Below, in pieces: positions 26,290 to 35,501 of a stretch of 64,000 nt of DNA. Under the pieces are notes generated by a model. That model did not search any database. It was not told where the DNA came from and saw only the letters and a list, made by a program, of their open reading frames with translations. Numbering within the stretch: the stretch's first letter is position 1; each line of letters starts with the position of its first letter. Source of the stretch: Heliorestis acidaminivorans (GTDB lineage: Bacteria; Bacillota; Desulfitobacteriia; Heliobacteriales; Heliobacteriaceae); assembly GCF_008933955.1 (NCBI RefSeq), contig NZ_WBXO01000003.1, positions 124,001 through 188,000 of the forward strand. Reading direction: 5' to 3'. The translations under genes and the position numbers were made by a program.

Positions 26290-27146
26290 TTTCAAAAAAA
26301 AGCAGGCTGACGAAAGAATGTACTTTTGATTCTACTTCTATTTCTCCACAAGTAGATCAGCTTAATCGTCGCCTCATCATCACCTCAATCCCTTCTCCCC
26401 TACCTCCTACTTTTGCTTCCTCTATAATAGAAGTAGCAAAAAAAGAAAAGCTCGAAAAAATCTGGCTTTGGGCACCTATTCGCGAGCTAGCTCCTTTGCT
26501 AGAGCAAGGCTTTCTACTAGAAGGTATCATAGAAGGCGAAAAAAAAGAGAAAACAATGGCTACTATGGCTTATTATATAGTTCCTCAGCGAGGCATCTCC
26601 CGAAAAACAGAAGAAGAAAAGGCCTTATTGCATGCAATAGCTGAAAAACCTATCAAAAAATTAGATCCACTCCCGTCCTCTTATGATCTGCGTTTTTTAC
26701 AAAGTCGAGATAGCTTTGCCATCTCCAAGCTACTAAGAGAAGTCTTTGAGACCTATCCAAGTCCTGTTGATAATCCAGCATATATTCAAGAGCTCATGAC
26801 TAAAGGTTGTTTATTTGCTGGCGCTTTTTATGAAGATAAACTGGTAAGCCTTGTAGCAGGCTATCCGGAAAAAGAATGGATGCGTTGTGAGATTACCGAT
26901 TGTGCAACCCATCAGGATCATCGAGGTCTAGCCTTTACTGAGCGCCTAATACCACTAGTAGAAAAAGCTATGCTCAAGAAAGGTGACTATCGTTTCTATA
27001 CCTTAGCACGGGCTACATCATATGGAGTCAATAGGGTATTCTATAAGTTAGGCTACCGCTATCAGGGTAGGTTGATTAACAACTGCGATATAGCTGGTTC
27101 CTATGAAGATATGAACCTCTGGGTAAAATACAATATTAACTACTAG
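26286..27146 (+). CDS. ablB: Beta-lysine N-acetyltransferase
   Basis: A 286-residue protein with a C-terminal GNAT domain (about 130-285) and the overall pattern of putative beta-lysine acetyltransferases (KLLREVFETYPSPVDNP, then GCLFAGAFYEDKLVSLVAGY). It would acetylate beta-lysine to N-epsilon-acetyl-beta-lysine. The ATG overlaps the ablA stop by four bases, so the two are translationally coupled and share the c-di-AMP switch. A terminator follows. Confidence 0.9.
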   Translation: MISKKSRLTKECTFDSTSISPQVDQLNRRLIITSIPSPLPPTFASSIIEVAKKEKLEKIWLWAPIRELAPLLEQGFLLEGIIEGEKKEKTMATMAYYIVPQRGISRKTEEEKALLHAIAEKPIKKLDPLPSSYDLRFLQSRDSFAISKLLREVFETYPSPVDNPAYIQELMTKGCLFAGAFYEDKLVSLVAGYPEKEWMRCEITDCATHQDHRGLAFTERLIPLVEKAMLKKGDYRFYTLARATSYGVNRVFYKLGYRYQGRLINNCDIAGSYEDMNLWVKYNINY

Positions 27147-27171
27147 ACAGGCACACCTATTTTTGTCACGA

Positions 27172-27195
27172 AAACCTGCCTTCATAGGCAGGTTT
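27172..27195 (+). terminator. Intrinsic terminator after ablB
   Basis: AAACCTGCCT (27172-27181) pairs with AGGCAGGTTT (27186-27195) over a 4-base loop, followed by CCTTCTTCCTTTT. Confidence 0.8.
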
Positions 27196-27234
27196 CCTTC
27201 TTCCTTTTAATAAAGAAAGAAAGGAGCAAGCAAA

Positions 27235-27756
27235 GTGACCGCACTACTATTTGGCTATTTTGTTGTATTTATGGCTCGAGTAATTGATGTAACTATGATG
27301 ACCCTTCGTGTCCTCATGGTTATGAGAGGCAAAAAATTATGGGCTGCTACTTTTGGCTTTTTCGAAGTATTAATCTACATCATCGCCTTAAAGCTTGTCT
27401 TCGATACACTCGATGATCCTGTCAGTCTCATTGTCTACTCCCTTGGTTTTGCCGCCGGTAATGTTGTAGGTAGTTGGCTAGAAGAGAAGCTGGCTATCGG
27501 TTACTTGACCATGCAAGTTATAACTTTCCGCGATGCTTGGAACTTTTCTGATCGCTTACGAGAACAAGGCTTCGGTGTCAGCCTTTTCCCTTGCCAAGGA
27601 CGAGAAGGATGTCACCAACTTCTGAACATTGTTTTTGAAAGAAAGCGCTTCCGAGAGCTAGAGAAAAAAGTAAACGAATGGGATCCTAAAGCTTTTGTTA
27701 CTGTTACAGACACGAGGCCCATACGAGGTGGTACTTTCCGAGCTACCCGTAAATAA
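27235..27756 (+). CDS. UPF0316 (DUF2179) membrane protein
   Basis: A 173-residue protein of the UPF0316 family. Three membrane helices (about 4-22, 35-55, 60-80) are followed by a soluble DUF2179 domain (about 90-165). The block RVIDVTMMTLRVLMVMRG near the N-terminus is characteristic. GTG start. The function is unknown; members are common in Bacillota. It is probably co-transcribed with the DUF389 gene downstream (109-base gap, same strand). Confidence 0.85.
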   Translation: MTALLFGYFVVFMARVIDVTMMTLRVLMVMRGKKLWAATFGFFEVLIYIIALKLVFDTLDDPVSLIVYSLGFAAGNVVGSWLEEKLAIGYLTMQVITFRDAWNFSDRLREQGFGVSLFPCQGREGCHQLLNIVFERKRFRELEKKVNEWDPKAFVTVTDTRPIRGGTFRATRK

Positions 27757-27865
27757 GGCATTAGTTCTGTCAGCTTTTATAAAAACAATTTTTTTCTCTT
27801 TGTCTCACTCCTATCCTTTGCTATACTTAAAACAAAGGATTTTTTTTGAGATATTGAGGTGTATC

Positions 27866-29254
27866 GTGCAAAAAATTGTTGCCAAGATTTCTGAAGAACA
27901 AAAACAAAATGTATACAATGATTTAAGTGAAGCAGGACAAGCTAATGGCTACTTTTATCTAATGGTCAGTCTATCTGGTATTGTAGCCACTCTTGGTTTG
28001 CTTACCAATAGTGCCGCTGTCATTATTGGAGCCATGTTAATTGCACCACTGATGAATCCGATCATCTCAGGCTCACTGGCTATTACATTAGGTGACACAC
28101 AACTTTTGAGAAGAGCCTCATTCGCAGAGCTCACAGGACTTACTCTAGCTATTGTCTTAGCTACTTTCATTACTTTGCTATCTCCCACAAGAGAACTTAC
28201 ACCAGAAATTCTAGCACGTATTGAACCTACTCTTTTTGACTTGCTTATCGCACTAGCTTCCGGTGCTGCCGGCGCCTATACGATTACATATCACCCCAAA
28301 TCGTCGGCCTTACCAGGTGTAGCTATTGCCACAGCTTTAATGCCACCGCTATGTGTTGTAGGTATAGGACTAGCTACATATGAATACAGCGTTGTTATGG
28401 GCGGCTTTCTTCTTTTCTTAGCTAACTTAATTGCCATTAGTCTTGCTAGTTCTATCGTTTTCTTGCTGGCTGGTTTTACTTCTAAGTTCAGCGGAGAAAA
28501 ACAAGAAGTTCTTAATGTTCGTCAGCGTTTTACCATCTCTATTGCCTTACTCGTGATTATCTCCATCCCTTTAATCACCATCATGGCCAGAGCTATTGAT
28601 CGCAATCAAACAGACAAGCTTATTTATCAATCTTTGACTGACAACTTACAGATCATTCCTCGAACAGAACTAGTGTCATATAATTATCAGAAAGAATCAT
28701 CAGGGATGAATATTTATGCTGTAGTTCGCTCTCCAGAGCACTTTACACCAAACCAACTTCGCGAGATAGAAAACCTCCTTGAACATAAGCTAAAAGCTCC
28801 CGTCTCCTTGCAAATGCAGATGGTTCGTGTTGCAGAAGTCGATCGTCACTCTTTGGTAGATTCTTCAATAGAGGAAAGAGTAGTTCCCGCGATGGCTCTA
28901 TCAACAGAAACAGAAAGTTCTTCTCTTACTCTGAATAATCCAGAAAAACTTATCGAAGATATCCTCATCGAAAAAAGTCGTGTCTCTCCTGATTTTGAGT
29001 GGAAAACTTTCTCCTTTTCTTACTATCGAGATACATCTACCTATAGAGTAACGATCCATTTAGAGCCTGAGGCTATCATTGATAGTTCTTTGACAAACCT
29101 TCTAACTAATCTAATTGAAGATCGCTTAAAAAGAAAAGTCACTTTATCTATCATTCAACCTGTAGTAAAAGAAAGCTCCGAAGTGGATGAAGAACAAAGG
29201 GGAGAAGAGGACGCTATAGATTCTTCAGATGCTGATTCTGACAAAAAGATATAA
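27866..29254 (+). CDS. DUF389 / TIGR00341 family membrane protein
   Basis: A 462-residue membrane protein with about six helices between residues 30 and 260, including the family block GAMLIAPLMNPI, and two C-terminal cytoplasmic or extracellular alpha/beta segments (about 265-335 and 375-440) of similar length. The tail is acidic. The frame is open back to 27695, overlapping the upstream gene, but GTG 27866 follows TTGAGGTG and gives a normal family N-terminus. Function unknown. The bidirectional terminator at 29272 ends it. Confidence 0.85.
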   Translation: MQKIVAKISEEQKQNVYNDLSEAGQANGYFYLMVSLSGIVATLGLLTNSAAVIIGAMLIAPLMNPIISGSLAITLGDTQLLRRASFAELTGLTLAIVLATFITLLSPTRELTPEILARIEPTLFDLLIALASGAAGAYTITYHPKSSALPGVAIATALMPPLCVVGIGLATYEYSVVMGGFLLFLANLIAISLASSIVFLLAGFTSKFSGEKQEVLNVRQRFTISIALLVIISIPLITIMARAIDRNQTDKLIYQSLTDNLQIIPRTELVSYNYQKESSGMNIYAVVRSPEHFTPNQLREIENLLEHKLKAPVSLQMQMVRVAEVDRHSLVDSSIEERVVPAMALSTETESSSLTLNNPEKLIEDILIEKSRVSPDFEWKTFSFSYYRDTSTYRVTIHLEPEAIIDSSLTNLLTNLIEDRLKRKVTLSIIQPVVKESSEVDEEQRGEEDAIDSSDADSDKKI

Positions 29255-29271
29255 GAACAAAAAGCTAAAAC

Positions 29272-29307
29272 AAAAAGGAGAAGGCCTGAGTAGGCCTTCT
29301 CCTTTTT
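29272..29307. terminator. Bidirectional intrinsic terminator
   Basis: A perfect 16-bp stem (29272-29287 and 29292-29307) with a 4-base loop lies between the convergent DUF389 and KamA-family genes. Confidence 0.9.
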
Positions 29308-29313
29308 GTTTTA

Positions 29314-31122
29314 TTAATAGTAGTACCAGATAGAGCGGTACTCTTCAATTAATTCCCCTCTTCTCTCCATTTCCTGTAGGAAACTGAAGATGGGTACATC
29401 ACTATGCAAGAAAGGTTCACTTTCTAGGTTGCTGTGATCCCAAGGGAAAAATTCATAAATCCTACTTCCCTCTTCATCGATCATAATCACTTCATGATCT
29501 TGACCAGCGCGGAGATAGTTCTTGCCTAAACGTGGTATATTAAAAACTGCTTCATCAGAGCGATCGAGACCTGGGTTGAGGCGAGCTTCCTCTGATTGCT
29601 CCTGCAAAAGTCGAGCAATAGGAACTCGATAGTCTTTAGTTTCTTCTTTGCCCTTAGCATTAAAAGTGTAGTAAGGGTCCACACCCATAAGACGCAACCT
29701 TTTACGCAGTGCTACCATTTCAAATCGTCGAGCATTATCCATGGTGTAAACACCCTGATTATAAACTGGAATTCCTCTATGTCTTAATCTTTGAATAGCA
29801 AGCATAGCTTCTGGCGTAGTCTCATAGGAATGTTCAAAATGAGTCATTACAGCCACTTCACGCTTTCCAGGAATAGAATATTTAGCTAGCAAGTCAGCAA
29901 ATTCTTCTGTAAAGCGCATGGGCAATACAACGGGCATGCGACTGCCAATACGAATTCTACGTACATGTTCTAGCTTGCTAACTTCTTCTAGAATTGTAGC
30001 AAAAACATGATCATTCATAACAGCAGGGTCGCCACCAGTGATTAAGATCTCTTCTACTTCAGGATGCTCTCTGAACCAGCGCAAAGCTTTATCTAGCTTG
30101 TTGCGAGAAGCTTGAGCTTTCTCCGAAAGAACATCGTCAATCTCCCAGTTGCGCTGACAATAGACACAGATTTGTGCGCAAGTGTTGTAAGGCTTTAAGA
30201 TAGCAATCATAGGATAACGACGAGTAATCAACTTTTCTGGAGACGTATCTCGCTCTCCCATGAAATCAAAAGTCTTAGTGGGATCTTGTCGACCAGCAAT
30301 AATCTCTTTGACGTACTCTAAGGGGGGCAATACTTGCGCTCTAATGGCATGGTCACGACGACGATGGGAAGCAAAGTCCATTAAAGATACATAATAAGGT
30401 GTTATTCCAAAGGGAATTTGATGTTCTTTAGCTAGTACAATAGCCTCTTGCTCATCCTCTGTAAGATCAACAAGTTGTGACAAAGTCTCTACATCTCTAA
30501 TAACATTGCGGCATTGCCATTGCCAATCTTGCCAATCCTTTTCTGTAGCTCCGAAATAATCAATAATTCTTTGACGGTTTTCTGCTCGCTCCTGTAAAAC
30601 AGAAGTTTCAAAACCATGGGGATACTTTCGAGCTGACTGCAAGGCCTGGCGAGCCATCTGCGAAAGTCTTTCATCTTGAGAAGCCACCTCGCCTTGTTGC
30701 ACAGCACCATAAAGCTTGGTTTGCCCTTTCATAGCCGTAAAAAGATGACTCATCTCTTCAATAAAAGCTAGCGATACTGGTCGATTTGTTTTTTGAGCTA
30801 TTTTGTATAAAGTCTTAAGGGCACTTTTTTGAGTAACATCTTCATTTCTTTTAGCAAAAATATTTTTTAATACGTGCAAAGCCTTACGGCCTACTTGTCG
30901 CTCCATAGGATTGAGATAAATCTTGCTATGCAAGCTTTTCCGCTCAAAGTCGTGTAGATAATTATAAACCCGCTCTCGAGCTTCTTCTAAGGTTCGGCTT
31001 TTCGAAAGAAGCTCTAAAAGTATAGGATTGGCTTCCCAAAAAGTAGCCACCGCTTTTTCAACCTGCTCAGACAAGGTACTTTCAGGTAAATTCCATTGGG
31101 GAATTGGGTGTTCAAAACCCAT
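29314..31122 (-). CDS. KamA-family radical SAM aminomutase, long form (possibly glutamate 2,3-aminomutase)
   Basis: A 602-residue relative of lysine 2,3-aminomutase. An N-terminal, largely helical extension of about 185 residues precedes the catalytic part, which aligns with AblA from KDWQDWQWQCRN onward. The radical-SAM cysteines are Cys315/319/322 (CAQICVYCQR). The PLP Lys position is retained in FNIPRLGKNYL, although the GGGGK context of AblA is not. The substrate is uncertain: glutamate (giving the osmolyte beta-glutamate) is plausible because of its c-di-AMP riboswitch, but this is inference. Start: ATG 31122 after GGAAGGAGTGAGG; TTG 31140 lies inside that site. Confidence 0.85.
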   Translation of the reverse strand: MGFEHPIPQWNLPESTLSEQVEKAVATFWEANPILLELLSKSRTLEEARERVYNYLHDFERKSLHSKIYLNPMERQVGRKALHVLKNIFAKRNEDVTQKSALKTLYKIAQKTNRPVSLAFIEEMSHLFTAMKGQTKLYGAVQQGEVASQDERLSQMARQALQSARKYPHGFETSVLQERAENRQRIIDYFGATEKDWQDWQWQCRNVIRDVETLSQLVDLTEDEQEAIVLAKEHQIPFGITPYYVSLMDFASHRRRDHAIRAQVLPPLEYVKEIIAGRQDPTKTFDFMGERDTSPEKLITRRYPMIAILKPYNTCAQICVYCQRNWEIDDVLSEKAQASRNKLDKALRWFREHPEVEEILITGGDPAVMNDHVFATILEEVSKLEHVRRIRIGSRMPVVLPMRFTEEFADLLAKYSIPGKREVAVMTHFEHSYETTPEAMLAIQRLRHRGIPVYNQGVYTMDNARRFEMVALRKRLRLMGVDPYYTFNAKGKEETKDYRVPIARLLQEQSEEARLNPGLDRSDEAVFNIPRLGKNYLRAGQDHEVIMIDEEGSRIYEFFPWDHSNLESEPFLHSDVPIFSFLQEMERRGELIEEYRSIWYYY

Positions 31123-31155
31123 GAACCTCACTCCTTCCAATGTCTAAAAATAGAA

Positions 31156-31185
31156 AAGCCCTCGACAAAGATGCGTCGAGAGCTT
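31156..31185 (-). terminator. Riboswitch-controlled terminator before the KamA-family gene
   Basis: Arms 31156-31166 and 31175-31185 (GTCGAGGGCTT on the minus strand as second arm) are followed by a T-rich tract, between aptamer and gene. Confidence 0.85.
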
Positions 31186-31256
31186 AAAAGGCGTAAGAAA
31201 GAAAAGCTTGTATTCTATTCAAAAAATACAAACTCATATGCGCCCGTTCGCACCAT

Positions 31257-31379
31257 CCACGCTTACGAAGTTAGCTGACGGATTCGGATGAATGGTTCAC
31301 CCTACCGGTTCTTCCCCGGATTCACCCCAATTATTGGTTCCCCCGCTTCCTTATCATAAAGATAAGAAACTCAGCGTTC
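31257..31379 (-). promoter_or_regulatory. c-di-AMP riboswitch (ydaO/yuaA type) upstream of the KamA-family gene
   Basis: On the minus strand: ACGCTGAG opening P1, GCGGGGGAACCAA, TTGGGGTGAATCCGG, CCGAATCCGTCAGCTAAC and CTTCGTAAGCGT closing P1. This copy is closer to consensus than the ablA copy. A terminator follows 70 bases downstream. Same ligand class, same target enzyme family, opposite strand, 6.5 kb away from the first. Confidence 0.94.
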
Positions 31380-31465
31380 AAAAGGGCACTATTCGTTTTT
31401 AACATCATGATTATAGCATAAAAAAGGCATCTTGTATACAAAATTTCTCTTCTTACTTGATCCGC

Positions 31466-32269
31466 CTATTTGTTTTCCCCTTCTGGTATATTATTTTTCT
31501 TATCTCCACGGTACATCTGAAGAATTTCAATAGGAATAGGGAAAATGAGAGTACTGTTTTTGTCACTTGCTACTTCCGAAAGAGTTTGCAATGTTCTCAA
31601 CATCAAACCAGCAGGATCACGACTAATTACGGTAGCTGCATCTAACAGTTTCTGAGAAGCTTGAAATTCCCCTTCGGCGGCAATAACTTTAGCTCTTCTT
31701 TCCCGCTCTGCTTCCGCTTGCTTAGCCATAGCACGGCGCATACCTTCAGGTAAGTCTACGTTTTTGATTTCTACACCAGTAACTTTAATTCCCCAGGCAT
31801 CGGTCTGCTTATCTAACTGTTCTTGTAGCAAGGAATTTAATTTGTCGCGCTGAGAGAGCATATCATCAAGCTCATGAGCGCCTAGAACCGATCTTAATAA
31901 AGTTTGTGCTAACAAGGTCGTAGCATGTCGATAGTTTTGAACATTTAAGATAGCCGCCTTGGGATCGGAAACAGAAAAGTAAACAACAGCATCAATTGAA
32001 ACAGGTACGTTATCTTTGGTGATTAGATCTTGCCTTGGCACATCAATAGTGGCTGTCCTTAGATCAATAGGAATAGTTTGATCAATGCCAAAAGGCAGTA
32101 CAAAGTTTAAGCCTGGATCAAGTACTTTAACGAACTTTCCAAATCGTAACAAGATAGAACGCTCATATTGCCCCACAATTCGAGACATAGAGAAAAGTAA
32201 AAAAGCAATGAGAATAAACCAAAAGCCTACGGAAAGCAGATTGAAAAAACCATCCATATCATTGATCAT
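31466..32269 (-). CDS. Slipin / SPFH (band 7) membrane protein
   Basis: A 267-residue stomatin-like protein. One N-terminal membrane helix (about 12-30) is followed by the band 7 domain (GQYERSILLRFGKF onward to about 190) and a charged helical segment ending with EAERERRAKVIAAEGE, which is typical of slipins. Members form ring-like membrane scaffolds. The partner NfeD-type protease often encoded next to slipins is absent here. Start ambiguous between ATG 32269 and ATG 32257; AGAAAGG lies just upstream. Monocistronic. Confidence 0.9.
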   Translation of the reverse strand: MINDMDGFFNLLSVGFWFILIAFLLFSMSRIVGQYERSILLRFGKFVKVLDPGLNFVLPFGIDQTIPIDLRTATIDVPRQDLITKDNVPVSIDAVVYFSVSDPKAAILNVQNYRHATTLLAQTLLRSVLGAHELDDMLSQRDKLNSLLQEQLDKQTDAWGIKVTGVEIKNVDLPEGMRRAMAKQAEAERERRAKVIAAEGEFQASQKLLDAATVISRDPAGLMLRTLQTLSEVASDKNSTLIFPIPIEILQMYRGDKKNNIPEGENK

Positions 32270-32342
32270 CCTTTCTTCATTCTTATATTTTCCTTTTTAT
32301 TAGACTTCATTCCCATTATTGGAAAGAATAATAAAAACAAAA

Positions 32343-32372
32343 AAATTCTGACTTTCTATGTTGTCAGAATTT
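32343..32372 (-). terminator. Intrinsic terminator of the diguanylate cyclase gene
   Basis: AAATTCTGAC (32343-32352) pairs with GTCAGAATTT (32363-32372), then a T-run on the minus strand. Confidence 0.85.
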
Positions 32373-32440
32373 ACTTTATTGATGTCTTCTTATATTTTCT
32401 TTTTCCTTTAATTAAGCTTCTATTACTCATACATTTAGCT

Positions 32441-33481
32441 TCACGAAGATTTTGGAATTCTTTGGTAACACTTCATCTCTTCGTAAGACATAACCTGGTT
32501 GCGCCCCTGTCCTTTGGCCATATATAAAGCTTTATCGGCGTAATCAATCAGTTTCATAGCACTGTCGATTTCGACATCTTCACTTGGTACGGTTGTAGCA
32601 AGGCCAATACTGACCGTAACATGATCACTAATGGAGGACATGCGATGAGGAATCATAAGTTGCTCAATCTGATGACGAGCTTCTTCCGCTAGAGTAAGAG
32701 CTTTATCGCCTGCTGTATCAGGCAAGATAACAGCAAACTCCTCACCACCGTAACGACATACTAGGCTTCCTGTAACCTTGAAAAAGCTCTGAAATGCTGA
32801 GGCAACTTCTTGCAAACAACTATCGCCGCTTTGATGTCCATAAGTATCATTAAAATCTTTGAAAAAGTCTAAATCAATCATAAGTAGAGACAGCTCAAGC
32901 TCATCTTCACTACAGCGATTCCACATAAGTTTGAGATATTTATCGAAGTATCTTCGGTTAGCTATACCGGTGAGAGCATCGTAAGAGGAAAGCTGTTCTA
33001 AATTCTGAACGGCTTCTTCTAGTTTTCGAGTTACTTCTAAGAGCTTTTTCTCACGAGCCTGTCGACTGTCCATCTCACTTTTCATTGATAATACAGATCG
33101 AACACGACCGATTAAGTCTACTTTCCGAATAGGCTTAGTAATATAGTCGATCGACTCTTGATGAAAAGCTTCATCTATTTCATCCATATCAGTAATTCCG
33201 GTCATCATAATCACAGGCGTATTTTTGAATTTTTTGTGGCTTTTAATTTTCTTGTAATCAGCTAGGGCATCGGAGCCTTTTACTTCGCCAACTGATAAAG
33301 CTAAATCCATTAGAACAAGATCGATCTTATCGCCTACTTTATCTCCTCTAACATTACAATTACATAAATCAACAGCTTCTTCAAGCGTTGATGTCGTTAT
33401 GACTTTGTAGCCAGATAGATGCAAAATAGATTGTAGCATTGCCTGTACTTCTCGGTCTCCGTCGATAATCAAAATTTTCAT
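32441..33481 (-). CDS. Response regulator with GGDEF diguanylate cyclase domain
   Basis: A 346-residue PleD-like protein. A receiver domain (about 1-120) has Asp59 as likely phosphoacceptor and Lys117 as the conserved Lys. A coiled linker (about 130-165) leads to a GGDEF domain (about 165-335) with RYGGEEF at 243-249, an active-site form. The usual upstream RxxD inhibitory site is not present (KVTG at that place), so product inhibition may be missing. It makes c-di-GMP from GTP upon phosphorylation. No partner histidine kinase is adjacent. Confidence 0.92.
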   Translation of the reverse strand: MKILIIDGDREVQAMLQSILHLSGYKVITTSTLEEAVDLCNCNVRGDKVGDKIDLVLMDLALSVGEVKGSDALADYKKIKSHKKFKNTPVIMMTGITDMDEIDEAFHQESIDYITKPIRKVDLIGRVRSVLSMKSEMDSRQAREKKLLEVTRKLEEAVQNLEQLSSYDALTGIANRRYFDKYLKLMWNRCSEDELELSLLMIDLDFFKDFNDTYGHQSGDSCLQEVASAFQSFFKVTGSLVCRYGGEEFAVILPDTAGDKALTLAEEARHQIEQLMIPHRMSSISDHVTVSIGLATTVPSEDVEIDSAMKLIDYADKALYMAKGQGRNQVMSYEEMKCYQRIPKSS

Positions 33482-33785
33482 CTTTCCTCGGCTTCTGCGA
33501 CAATATCTATCTGCAGAATAGCCTTCCCCCCCTTCTGCTTATCGAATCTCAAGTTTCAATATTTTTATAACAAGTGGCTGTTCCGTCTTCTTAAGCTCAA
33601 TTCTTATTACTAATAGTTCTCTCTCTTTGTTCAAATTCCTCTTTTCTCTTGTTAGAAATGATAGAAGCATGAGAATCTACAAACTTGTTATGTATGGTAT
33701 ATATTTCATGGTCCACAAAAGCTATGACCGCTGAAAAATAGTAAAGACTATCTATACTGTATTTATTATGAGGGGAGTAGCTGTT

Positions 33786-35501
33786 GTGAGCCTTTTGAAT
33801 TGGAAGAAAAGTCTACAAAATTTTAAGAAACTCTTTGTTGTGGACTCCTCTACACAAGGTAAGACTTTTTCTCTCAGTTCTAGTCGTCAGCCTTATCAGA
33901 GGAAAGTAACTCTCACGAGAAAATACAATCCTAAAAACAAAGAGAAAAGGGATATTCCTGTTGCAACTAAAGATATTCAGAAGGCTATAGCTTCTCTCTT
34001 TCATGCCAATAAAAATCCCGATTTTGTCAATCGTGTTCTTAAAACCTCATATGGGCAAATTTCAATCTTTTATTATCAAAGTATGATTGATGCACAGCAA
34101 GTACAAGATGCGGTGATTGAACCGCTCGTTAGTTTGAATGCGGAGCAAGAACAATTGTCTTGGGAGAACTTAAAAGATCTACTTACTTACAGTCATGTCA
34201 CAAAAGAAGTTACGACTTTAGAAGACAGCGCTGTTCAAATCAGTGCAGGGAGAGTTTTCGTCCATGTTGAAGGTTTTGCTATTGCTCTCGCTGTCAAAGC
34301 AGGCACTCGAGAAAGCCGTGCCGTAGAATCACCAAAAACAGAAACAGTCATCCGCGGTGCTAATGACTCCTTCGTAGAAGAAATAAGAACTAATCTCTAT
34401 TTACTACGCATGCGCTTGTCGATTCCTGAGTTTATTGCTGAGCCTATTGAACAACCGCACCGCTCACAAGAACGTCTTTATATGCTTTATATTGAAGGGG
34501 TCACCTCTCCAAAGCTGGTAAAGGAAATGCGTAGAAGACTTCAAGCAATCAATGTCGATGCCCTCCATAGCATCGGGAATCTAGAGCATTACGTTCAGGG
34601 AAGGCCTTTATCAGTCTTTTCGCAAGGAATTACTACGGAAAGACCTGACCGAACGATTAGTCATCTCTTAGAAGGCTCTGTGGCAGTAATGATGAAAGGA
34701 AGCCCCAATGCCTTGCTGATGCCTGTTACTTTATGGTCTCAGCTTCATAGTCCCGAAGACTATTACTTTCGTTGGCCCATCGGTACTTTTGCTAGGGTTA
34801 TTCGTCTCATTGCATTAATTGTGGCCATTTTCTTGCCTAGTCTCTATATAGCGGTCGTGAATTTTCATCCTGAAATGATTCGAACAGAGCTCATGCTTTC
34901 TATTGCTTCGGCGCGAGAACGAGTCCCCTTTCCAACCTTTTTAGAAATCCTATTCCTAGAGCTGGCTTTTGAGTTTATTCGTGAATCAGCTTTACGCATT
35001 CCCAATATGATTGGACCAACTATCGGCATTGTGGGAGCTATAATTATTGGACAGGCTGTCGTTGAAGCCGGTATTGTTTCGCCTATAGTCATTGTTATTT
35101 TAGCTATTACTGTACTGGCCGGTTTTTCTATACCTTACTATACGCTGACTTATAGCGTCCGGATTTTGCGGCTTATTTTTGTTTTTTTTGCTAGTACCTT
35201 TGGTTTTTTTGGTATCGTTGTAGGACTTCTGCTACTAGCCCACCATCTCGTCTCACTAAAGTCTCTTGGTGTGCCTTTTCTCTCACCTGTAAGTCCACTT
35301 CGTCCAGGTAATCAAGATGTGATCATTCGCCCTCTACCTTATCTCCAAGAATTACGCCCTACCTTTATGGGTGTTTTAAATAAACAAAAAGAAGCTCTCC
35401 TGCAGAGGCCCTGGGATGTAAATACGCCGTCGGAAATTCATTTGTTGAAAAGCTATACAAGATCAAAGAAGCCTGCTCTAAGGAAAAAGAAAAAGCAATG
35501 A
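33786..35501 (+). CDS. Spore germination receptor subunit A (GerA family)
   Basis: About 571 residues. A soluble N-terminal half (with the PNKTEVIIRG-like TETVIRGANDSFVEEIRTN at about 195-215) is followed by about five membrane helices (from about residue 335), including ELAFEFIRESALRIP, as in GerAA/GerKA. The receptor senses nutrient germinants in the spore inner membrane. The frame opens at ATG 33768 but that overlaps the GAGGGGAG ribosome binding site; GTG 33786 is chosen. First gene of a ger operon; it overlaps the next by four bases. Confidence 0.93.
   Translation: MSLLNWKKSLQNFKKLFVVDSSTQGKTFSLSSSRQPYQRKVTLTRKYNPKNKEKRDIPVATKDIQKAIASLFHANKNPDFVNRVLKTSYGQISIFYYQSMIDAQQVQDAVIEPLVSLNAEQEQLSWENLKDLLTYSHVTKEVTTLEDSAVQISAGRVFVHVEGFAIALAVKAGTRESRAVESPKTETVIRGANDSFVEEIRTNLYLLRMRLSIPEFIAEPIEQPHRSQERLYMLYIEGVTSPKLVKEMRRRLQAINVDALHSIGNLEHYVQGRPLSVFSQGITTERPDRTISHLLEGSVAVMMKGSPNALLMPVTLWSQLHSPEDYYFRWPIGTFARVIRLIALIVAIFLPSLYIAVVNFHPEMIRTELMLSIASARERVPFPTFLEILFLELAFEFIRESALRIPNMIGPTIGIVGAIIIGQAVVEAGIVSPIVIVILAITVLAGFSIPYYTLTYSVRILRLIFVFFASTFGFFGIVVGLLLLAHHLVSLKSLGVPFLSPVSPLRPGNQDVIIRPLPYLQELRPTFMGVLNKQKEALLQRPWDVNTPSEIHLLKSYTRSKKPALRKKKKQ

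Noticed and set aside
27695-27865. 57-residue N-terminal extension of the DUF389 protein
   Set aside because: It overlaps the upstream gene in another frame and crosses an AT-rich intergenic stretch; GTG 27866 has a ribosome binding site.
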